Positions 55,389 to 64,000 of a DNA stretch of 64,000 nucleotides are shown piece after piece. Below the pieces are notes generated by a model that did no database searches, had not been told where the DNA came from, and was given only the letters and a program-made list of their open reading frames with translations. The DNA lies in contig OX424561.1 of assembly GCA_949152475.1 (NCBI GenBank), positions 4,402,001-4,466,000 on the forward strand. Direction: 5' to 3'. The translations under genes were made by a program, and so were the position numbers. Source of the DNA: Terebella lapidaria (taxonomy: Eukaryota; Annelida; Polychaeta; Terebellida; Terebellidae). The number at the start of each line of letters is the position of its first letter. Positions within the stretch are counted from its first letter, which is position 1.

Positions 55389-58300
55389 CAACAATCATTG
55401 GCATTCATGTAAGAAATTAAAAACTAAAAGTTCATCATCATCCATTCATTGTCTAGGTTTTACAAATTGTATTATTATTATTACTTATTATTACTATTAT
55501 TATAATTATTATGAGTAACCGATCAATAAAAAAATTACGATCTGTATGTATATATATACATGTGTATAAATATTACTGTAGTGTATTTTCACATGATGTA
55601 AAACTGTGTAGCAGTTGAGCTGAACAAGAAAAGTATGTTGAAAGTTTATCAGAGGAAAGTGTATATGTTTATAAGCAAATTCTCGTGTTGTCATTACGAA
55701 TAATGTGTACAAATGATACCACTGTCCACGCATTATGTGTACTTATACTATGATGACAACATGCGATGGTCTCGTTTTGAGTGTGAGTCTGAATGGCGAG
55801 TATGTTTTTGATGTTTTTTGTACATAGAGAATGAGCAAGCAGGTGTGTTTAAATGTGTTCAGTGTGTGAGTTATCATACAAATTGTTGCGTCATATGTGG
55901 GTTAGGAGACTGACGTTCTGGCTCTAGGTTATTAATCTCCATCAGCTCTGACCCCCGACATAATCACCATGAACTGTAATTTGTTGTCAGTCTTTTTCAT
56001 TGCCACATTCTTCTATTTCTCGTTTTTCCTCTGTCAGTGCCAAATACTGAGTGTGAAATCTCAATTGTCAACCAGTCAAGTATCCAAATACTCGTCATAC
56101 TTATCGAGTCATGTGTTGATCTGTGAATTGTAATCTCGCCTAACTGGATTGCCTCGCCTCAATTTCGTTTCATCAGAATTTATTACCTACTGTTCAAATA
56201 TGGCTATATTTTAGCTTTGTCTGACGGAGGAGTTGATATTTATGTCTTGATAGTGAGTCATGTTATCATTTCTTACTAAGTACTATGTAATTCACTGTTC
56301 TATTCCAGAGAAGAATCCTGCCATATTCAATATTTGACATGGTCATACGTTGTCATATTTGGGATAATTTTTACAGTTATTGAGATCTTTGACCGCATCG
56401 TGGAAAAAGTTAGGTCAATAGAATTTTTTTTTCAACGGGTATGGTCTAATTGGGTATGTAATATGTATTTATTTAGGAGTCCGCCTAGACATTATATTGT
56501 ATAGTTGTGTTCAATACATTATACATGTACAGTTTCAGGTGCATAAATTGTTTGTACAACGAGGTAGACAGGTAATGTGAGACTGAAGGTAGTTTGTCTT
56601 TAATCGGGAGCTGACTCTGACAAATATCATGAACATCTGAATGATAAGCAGTTGTATTCTGCCGAATTAGTTCAATATTTTTGTTGAAACGAGTATTAAA
56701 CATATTTTACAATATGAAGTGGTATTTGGGGTTTTGAAAATCCATGTCATGAACTTTCGATTTTCCAACAACAACGAAGCAGATGTGACTATTTACTTTG
56801 TGTATGAAAGACCAAATTGTTATTGTAAAATATGGACTGAGTGAGCAATTTGTGTGGAAGGAAAATTATCCTGCAGTCGAGTGATTGAGAATTGAACTGA
56901 AATGATATAACCTGGGTATTTTGTGGCAAGTTTTTTTCCCAAGACCTTTCCAAAGTCCAGCAGTTTGTTTCTTACCCTTCTTCACTTGCCAATATAATAT
57001 GCATCATTGTTCGGGATTTTGTGCAATACCATTCTGGTTACTTGATTATCGTAGAAAAGTTACTTCTAACCTTAATAAAAGGAGATATACTTGTATTATT
57101 CTGCTGAACTGCCTGCACATTTTGATTTTGATCATATTCCCTGGGCAAAATGTCTGCCATTTTTGTGTCTGTGACAAATCTTGCGTGTGTGACTGGTGCT
57201 TGAATATTTTGTTGAATTCTATGTGTACTGACTTTATATTTTTGTGAGAACTAAAATTGATGTTTTCTTTATTCAGCATGTTTTCAAATTTACCCAGAGT
57301 TTATATGATCTGTTCCATGGTGTAGAAATATTATTGATTCAAATGTTCTGTTCTAGGATATATGTAGTTTAAATCAGTCCACCAGGATAGAATAGAAATT
57401 TGCTAGAAATTTCAAGAAAAGGCAAGGAAATGTTATTTGTCCCTGTTTCATACGACCACGTCTTTGAAATATCTGGAGTCCGCCAGTGGAATTTTCTTGA
57501 ATTATTGGCAGACACGATGTTGGCTATTTTTCTGTTATTAATGTTTATATGGGAAATTATATTAATTTCTATCTGGTCAATGTGTGTGTGGCTGAGTGTC
57601 ATGGATGACTGACTTCAGTGACTGCTTGAAATGTTGATGTCTTTGATGTACATTTTCTGAAGAATTATGTGATGAAGTGACAGATGTGCACAAACTTTAC
57701 TTGAAAAGATGAAGCACATCTTGTTTATGGTATTTGTTGTGTATTTTTGTTATATTTCGGTTTTGTGTCCAACACAGCTTGTGGAAGTTCATATCATGTC
57801 AAATTTATCTGTTACCATGCTGTTGGATTACCTGCATAGTCCCAGTGTCACCTGCATAGTCCCAGTGTTAGCAAATTACGTTTTGTGGTTAATGTTTGAA
57901 GATCTGATGGGGTTCAATTTATTACGAGCAAAGCATTTTCTACACACATAAATCAAATTTTTGTATTAATGTTATGAATTTTATCTTTAAAGGTTGGGGG
58001 AATGTTTACATGATTAACAATGGCACTGTTTTCTGTTATATGAGAATATTGGAATATTACGGAACACTACCTGCTTGTGATACTCTGTGGCAATATTCCC
58101 ATATCCCTGTTCCTTACAAGTGTGTTATTCTGTTGGATAGGCAGACATCTGACTGTATCGTATACTGTGCTGAATTCACATACATGTATTGCTTTCTGAC
58201 GTCTATAGTTGGTGATACATTTATTGACTCATCAAGAACGAACCCTGGCTCCTATTCTAGTCATGTTGCCGCCAGGATATTTATGTCCAGTTTTATATAC

Positions 58301-58724
58301 ATACATCGTACATCGCATTGTTGACTGATTTTGGATGAACGACTGAAAATCAGACTGATCTAGTAATGTGTCATCAAAGTACATTGAAAAATTGAAGTAA
58401 AAAATGAGATGATGTTAATGTTGTGGTGTGAGAGATGGGGTCTTTTATGTTGTTTGAGAGGGAAATCACGCTGTTAATGTTTTACTTTGTGTGCAAGCGA
58501 CAAAAGTACGAACGGACGAACGAACAATTGGACAGCTGCGCAAGCACCCAGTCAGTCTTCTCTCTCAGTGTTTTGTATAGTGACCCTTGTTTGTTTATTC
58601 CTGCTGGATAACACTGTATGTGTTATGGTGTATCCACAAGTTATGGAGTACAGTGAAAATAAAATAATTATAAAAAAATCTGGTTACTGTGTGGTGTAAC
58701 TACTGTATGACTACATGCATTTTT
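55389..58724 (+). other. PKC 3' UTR and following spacer
   Basis: AT-rich sequence after the PKC stop. AATAAA at 55525-55530 is the nearest poly(A) signal, and further A-rich signals occur up to about 58670. Open frames of 70-116 codons here (for example 57974-58324) have no recognisable domain and no splice support, so I call no gene. Confidence 0.6.
55525..55530 (+). terminator. Candidate proximal poly(A) signal of PKC
   Basis: AATAAA 137 nt after the PKC stop. Confidence 0.45.
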
Positions 58725-59500
58725 AGCTCATCGGCTGAAATCCGTAGAGCTAATGGGATGGATTGACACGGTGTCTGTCGTGTCTGTTGCCCCATGGTTT
58801 CCTGACTCAAATCTGTCGGAAACTTCTCCGCTGAAAGTACTAATCCTATGATCCTATTTGCTCATACAGACTCAAGCTCTATCTACAGCCACATATGCAG
58901 AGTCCAATTGCAGAGTCCTTCAACACCATCAAAAGATCTGCCATATGACTTTCCAAATTCTCATAATATCAACCTAAGCTTTAGTTGCAGTCGTACCGTA
59001 TGCTAAAGTCTATCCACACATTTCAGGTTGGACGTGCCTTTGAGGTTCACCACTCGAGGTAATCGGAGGTCATCTTCAAGACTATATATATATGCTCATA
59101 ATACATTCTTGAGCTTTATCTACAAGCTATTGTCTGCAGAGCCCAATTTACACATTTCATGTCAGATGTGACCTTTGGATTTATCACTCAAGGTCATCTG
59201 AGGTCAAGCTCAAGCTTACCAGAAGATACACCATATATGACTTCGCTCATACATGTAATTAAAACCAGCTGTGTATGTATACAAATTTGTTATGTATGCA
59301 GAGTATATTTTACACAATTCGGCTCAAATGTGACCGTCGGATTTACCACACAAGGTCATGTGAGGCCAACTTGACTCATATCTGACCTGTGTGTAAATCG
59401 TGTAAATCGAAATCTGCATTCAAAGTGACTAGGTGGAGCTTATTTTGTATTATACACATATAGAAAGAAATATCACAGATCTTTTGGTCACCTTGAATTT
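58725..59500 (+). mobile_element. Hairpin-ended repeat, family D (5' part)
   Basis: Starts AGCTCATCGGCTG-AAA-TCCGTAGAGCT, an imperfect hairpin of the same design as families A-C. It contains degenerate repeats of GAGCTYTATCTACA, CAGAGYCCAATT and TGTGACCTTTGGATTT about 110-180 bp apart. The 3' end is not identified. Confidence 0.45.
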
Positions 59501-59559
59501 CAGAGAGCATGATGGTGAGCGCGATTCATGCGCTGCTCCTGTCTTTGATCTGGGGGAGT

Positions 59560-60300
59560 AGAAAGCCTTTGCATGGCTCCCAGATACAAAATTGTACGCA
59601 ACCTCGGTTGGAGGCCGTTTGGCTCGGCGTACGTGCTGGAGATTATGGTTCATCCCTGATGCGGTACGTACAGGCTCTGGCAATCCATCGGGCTAATTTG
59701 GGTTATACCATCGTTGGACCGCCGGCAGGTACGGCAACCACAGTGGGAGGCCATTTGGCTTGGCATACGCGCTTTAGACTATGACTGATCTCTGATCCGG
59801 TATGTACAGGCTCTGGCAATCCATCGGGCTAACTTGGGTTCTAAACCATCGTTGGACCGTCGGCAGGTACGGCATCCTCAATGACAGGCCGTTTGGCTCG
59901 GCGTACTATGGCTGATCACTGATGCGGTACGTACAGGCTCTGGCAATCCATCGTCTAATTTGGATTCTATCCCTCTCGTTGGACCGTCCACATGCAGGTC
60001 CGGCAACCTCAATGGGAGACCGTTTGGCTCGGCGTACTATGGCTGATCCCTGATCTGGTACGTACAGTCTTTGGCAATCCATCGGGCTAACGGGGGTTCT
60101 CTCTCTTGTTAGTCCTTCGGCAGGTCCGGCATCCTCAGGGGGAGGCCGTTTGGCTTGGCATACGTGCTTGAGACTATCGCTCATACCTGGGGCGTTTCAT
60201 ACAGGATCTTGCAGTCTGTCAGGCTAATTTGGCATCTATCCCCTCGCTGGACCATCGGCAAGTCCGACCAGCAACATGCCCACGTGCTCGTGTAATGGGA
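59560..60300. repeat. Tandem array, about 130-bp unit
   Basis: GGCAATCCATCG-type motifs lie at 59679, 59815, 59942 and 60073, with a degenerate copy near 60210 (spacing 127-137 bp). Units share GGTACGTACAGGCTCTGGCA, CGTTGGACCGTCGGCAGGT and AGGCCGTTTGGCTCGGCGTA. Confidence 0.8.
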
Positions 60301-60567
60301 GTCGCCTCTATGGCTCACGGTCTCTATTATACTGGGCTACATGACTCATGCCATGTATGAGTCGGACCTCGTCCAGCGGACTATCATCTCCGTCATGGGC
60401 GCCGGCAATGACGATGCTGCAACTCAGTTGGGCGCTCACACCCTGGAGAGTTGGTGCCACTTTCAACAGGTCAGAGCAGCAATTTTTACTGGAAGCATTT
60501 TTTTTTTGTCTAACAACGTACATTTCTCCGGGAGCCTATTATAGCCCTTGCACTAATTTTTTTTTTT

Positions 60568-60888
60568 AGGTTATTAGACGTTGGTCTGATAACCTGTTGG
60601 CATGGCGTTGCATTCGTCGTCCATCGTTCGTCGTCCACATCTTTATCTTCAAAGTTTAAGGTCAAGTTTTTCTGAAACACGAAAAACACTAAAAATTTCA
60701 AGAGGGAGGTATTTTTTTCTTTTCGAATTGTTTTTTTTCTTCAAAATGTTGGCATTTTCATCGAAAAACGCCCCATTTTGTGCTTAGCAATATTGAAACG
60801 TCTTTTCCTTCTAGACCACTTGATGGAATATTCCGAAACTATGGGATAGTTCCACAAACTGATCATTTTAGAATTTTGAATTTTTTAA
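60568..60888 (+). mobile_element. Family B repeat, truncated copy
   Basis: The 5' hairpin AGGTTATTAGACG-TTG-GTCTGATAACCT is a diverged form of the family B start. GGCATGGCGTTGC and GTCGTCC follow. The copy is cut off by the family C start at 60889. Confidence 0.55.
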
Positions 60889-61420
60889 TTGTATCCCCTA
60901 ACAATGTTGGCGGATACTATGGATTTGCGATCGTCCGCAGACACTTTCTTGTGAATGCGCTACAGGTTGCAAATCTGAACCGTTTCTAATAATATTCCAT
61001 GTGGACATGTCTTATGGTAAGATCACGACACCTATCGATTTTGTATGCCATAGCTACCAAAATGGCCGCTCGGCGACACTTTTTTTGTGACAAAATCAGC
61101 CATTTCGACACCCATTGCTTGTGAACGCTCTATGCATTGTAATTTTACAGGAATCACTACAATATTGAACAGGCATGTTGGGCAATGCTCAGGCACGAAA
61201 GCTATCGCTCTTCGGAAAGATTGAATAAATATTAATAAGTAAATGAGATAACTTATTTCAACATTGTGAAATATCCAGTTTGAGATCCATGATTCCATCT
61301 GGTTGATATCTGCAAACAAATCACACCGGACAAGTGTACAAGTTTACAGTTGATGGTTTTGTGCAAAGAGATTACTATTACTGAATAAGTTAACATAAAT
61401 TTCCACCTTGGATAATTTTT
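60889..61420 (+). mobile_element. Family C repeat, 3'-truncated copy
   Basis: Starts TTGTATCCCCTAACAATGTTGG...GGATAC and is collinear with the copy at 62540 through ACTGAATAAGTTAACAT, where it stops. It lacks the tandem array and 3' end. Confidence 0.6.
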
Positions 61421-61477
61421 TAAAAGAAATTTTGTTAGCTTTGAAAAACAAAATCCAATTTTTGAAAATTGTTTTTT

Positions 61478-62539
61478 AGGTTACCGGACCTTTGGTCCGA
61501 TAACTTATTGGCATGGCGTTGCGTCCGTCGTCCGTCCGGCATTAACATTTTTATCTTTAAAGTTTACGATCGAATTCTTCTGAAATTTTGCAAAAAAAAT
61601 GCATAAAATATTTTGAGGAGGTATTTTTTCGTTTTTTGATTTTTTTCAAAATGGCGGCCGTTTTTGTCGAAAAACACTCAATTTTGGACTTTGACGGCCA
61701 TTTTCTCAAAAACTGTCATATCAGTTTTGAGTTTTTGGTTTCAAAAGATTCCCCTCATTATATCTCTGTGATATGTATAAGTTTGGTTGCCCTAGATTCG
61801 CCGGTCTCCGTGTGGCGGCCATTTTGAATTTTTGAAGAGTCGGCGAAAAAACATTTTTTCGCCCTAAATCACATTACTATCCATTTTGGGCCATTTCTAG
61901 GCAAAAAATTTTTTTCACCCTTCGAGAAAAATTTTGGACTTAAAAAATTTTTGGCACTTCTTTCCTCCATAATGGGAGCTGTCAGGACTGTACTCATAAA
62001 ACACTTGAAGATACAGCTTAGAAATTGGCACTTTCAAATGGGAAGTCATATATATGGCGACTTGTGTGGTGACCTTGAATTTGACCTTCGATGACCTTGA
62101 AAGGTCAAAACAGCCATTTGCGGGTAAAAAATAAAAGCCCAGATTTGCCTCTTTAGATGAAATGCTTGCAGATAGAGCTCATGTTTGCATTATGAACATA
62201 TAGGAAGACATATATGGCACAACTCATGATGACCTTGAACTTGACGTCAGATGACCATGAGTGCCAAATGTCTGACTCGGAATGTGTAAATTGACCTGAC
62301 CGCCCTAAGCGATTCCACCCAGATATATCTTTGTATTATGAACATATAGAATATCAAATGCCGCATACATACATGTAACGGTGACATCGAAGTTCACACG
62401 GATGATCTTGATTGGTAAATCTCAAGGTCATATGTTCACACTGCGAACCTTGATTGGTGAATCTCAAGGTCTGTTACCTGCCAATGCTGCCATGGCCAAA
62501 CCAAAATTGTCCGGTAACCTATCTTAGCCTTTGGGCTAA
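61478..62539 (+). mobile_element. Family B repeat, complete copy
   Basis: The 5' hairpin AGGTTACCGGACC-TTT-GGTCCGATAACTT is followed by GGCATGGCGTTGCGTCCGTC. The 3' end is TGTCCGGTAACCT, the hairpin AGCC-TTTG-GGCT and CTAA before T. The body has only loosely repeated TGACCTTGAA units. Confidence 0.65.
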
Positions 62540-63057
62540 TTGTATCCCCCGAACAAAGTTCGGCGGATACTATGGATTTACGATCGTCGCGCCGCCGCGT
62601 CCGCGTCCGCAGACACTTTCTTGTGAATGCGCTGCAGCTTGCAAATATGAACCGATTTTTATAATATTTTATATGGACATGTCTTATGGTGAGATCTGGA
62701 CACCTATCGATTTTGGTTGCCATAGCAACCAAAATAGCCGATTGGCGTAACATTTTGTGCTCAAATTAGCCTGTTTAACACACATGGGTTGTGAACGCTC
62801 TACGGGCGGGAGTTTTCAATGAATGATGATGAAATCGCACAGGCTCAATGAGAAAGACCATCACACGAAACCTATTGTTTTTCAGAATGATCGAATAAAT
62901 ATTAATAAGTTTGAGAGGTTAACTTATTACGACAATTAAAATACCTACTTTGACATGTGTGATCATTCCAATAACCTGTACTATGAAAGCAAATTGCACT
63001 GGATTCTTGTTCAGAATACAGAACTGATGTTTTTGGTGAAAACAGAACAATATTACT

Positions 63058-63480
63058 GAATAAGTTAACATTGGTTTTACTAGTTAAGTCTATTATTGAC
63101 CACAATAAAAATAGTTAAGACGAGAAACATTTATTATTGAGCTCAACAAGGTAAAGGTTTTGTCCAGTAGAGATTTCACAGGTGTAACCGAATAAGTTAA
63201 CATTATTTTTACTAGTTAAGTCTATTATTTACCACAATAAAAATAGTTAAGACAAGAAACATTTATTATTGGGCTCAACAAGGTAAAGCTTCTGTGCAGT
63301 AGAGATTTCATGGCTGTAGCCGAATAAGTTAACATCATTTTTACTAGTTAAGTCTATTATTGACCTCAAGAAAAATAGTTAAGACAAGAAACATTTATTA
63401 TTGAGCTCAACAATTTAAAAGTTTTGTCCAGTAGAGATTTCATGGGTGTAACCGGATAAGTTAACATTATTTTTACCAGT
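63058..63480 (+). repeat. Tandem array, 132-bp unit, inside family C
   Basis: G(A/G)ATAAGTTAACAT starts at 63058, 63190, 63322 and 63454, exactly 132 bp apart. Units contain TTTTACTAGTTAAGTCTATT and AGAAACATTTATTATTG. Confidence 0.9.
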
Positions 63481-63499
63481 AAAGTCAATTTTTACTTCG

Positions 63500-63760
63500 A
63501 ATTTCAACTTGAAACCAAGTTTGGCACATATTGTGAATTAAAATATAATTTATGGTGAAAAGATCGATCTGGCTCCAATTTCGTCATCTTGAAATGCAGT
63601 TTTGGTAAACTTTTACTTGAATTTCAGCTTGAAACCAAGTTTGGCACATATTATGAATTAAAATTTAAATTATGGTGAAAAGTTGATCTGGCTCCAACTT
63701 AGTCATCTCGCAACTTGGAACCAAGTTTGTCAAATATTCTGAGTTGAAATATAGCTTTAG
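63500..63760 (+). repeat. Tandem repeat, about 120-bp unit, inside family C
   Basis: CTTGAAACCAAGTTTGGCAC occurs at about 63509 and 63629, with a shorter diverged copy near 63714. The unit includes TATGGTGAAAAG and GATCTGGCTCCAA. Confidence 0.75.
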
Positions 63761-64000
63761 GTGAAAACCTTTATCTGGCTGTAATTTCGTTATTTTTTTC
63801 GAACATATCGAAATGGAAATTCGAATGCAGTGATTTAGTGGTGATCTTGAATTCGACCTTCAATAAGCTTGAAAGGTTTCACACTCACAATGTACATCAG
63901 CGATGTACTATTTGTACTATTTTTCAGTACTATTTGGGGCAACAGGGATGATAGGGCTACGGGGGATACACCCAAGCGGTCGTAGGCGACCGGAAGCGTC

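Larger units (their letters stand above)
62540..64000 (+). mobile_element. Family C repeat, near-complete copy reaching the window end
   Basis: Starts directly after the family B CTAA, with hairpin GTATCCCCCGAAC-AAA-GTTCGGCGGATAC. The 3' part has GGGGGATACA (complement of the 5' arm) at about 63962 and then the hairpin CGGTCG-TAGG-CGACCG. The window stops at GCGTC, apparently only a few bases before the 3' terminus. Internal arrays are listed separately. Non-coding. Confidence 0.6.

Noticed and set aside
57974..58324. 116-codon frame on + downstream of PKC
   Set aside because: No domain, no splice or codon signal, and it lies in AT-rich probable 3' UTR.
62436..62753. Opposed ~100-codon frames at 62.4-62.75 kb
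   Set aside because: They span the junction of repeat families B and C and recur with the repeats, so they are not genes.

Overview
The window looks like marine-invertebrate nuclear DNA, probably lophotrochozoan (mollusc- or brachiopod-like). The species cannot be fixed from the sequence. The evidence is compact GT-AG and GC-AG exons in AT-rich introns, conserved animal housekeeping genes, and many nested transposons with internal tandem arrays. There are no prokaryotic features. No tRNA or rRNA was recognised, although no systematic search was possible.

Layout. (1) 1-14580: the 3' half of a calpain gene on + (penta-EF-hand domain, eight exons from 2932). Its upstream exons lie outside the window or are unrecognised. 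The intron at 7333-13848 carries a complete sense-oriented DIRS-type tyrosine-recombinase retrotransposon (7411-13803) with inverted terminal repeats, an internal complementary region and three open frames. (2) 16862-25876: a small MITE split by an 8.83 kb P-superfamily DNA transposon (17002-25831; 8-bp target duplication, 30-bp terminal inverted repeats). The transposon has two convergent spliced genes: a 796-aa THAP plus P-type transposase on -, and an uncharacterised 316-aa protein on +. (3) 25877-29700: gene-free, with a foldback repeat, a 38-40 bp minisatellite and duplicated blocks. (4) 30013-38449: the complete proteasome subunit alpha type-3 gene (10 coding exons, 254 aa). Its 5.8 kb intron 2 holds nested hairpin-ended repeats, including 134-bp and 147-bp tandem arrays. 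(5) 39105-41434: the complete mitochondrial iron-sulfur assembly gene ISCA2 on - (4 exons, 161 aa). It is divergent from (6) 41862-55388: a complete novel-type protein kinase C, epsilon-like (15 coding exons, 793 aa: C2, pseudosubstrate, C1A, C1B, kinase, Ala/Thr-rich tail). (7) 58725-64000: a cluster of Helitron-like non-autonomous repeats that runs off the right end.

The host genes are unrelated housekeeping or signalling genes, so no operon logic applies. The most unusual structures are the two-gene P element; a 33-bp tandem array that has copied the PKC C1B 5' splice site 18 times in frame; the DIRS internal complementary region, which records both element ends to the base; and the 147-bp array whose units carry nuclear-receptor-like half-sites. 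All exon models were built by eye from splice signals, phase continuity and family knowledge. No alignment or database search was run.
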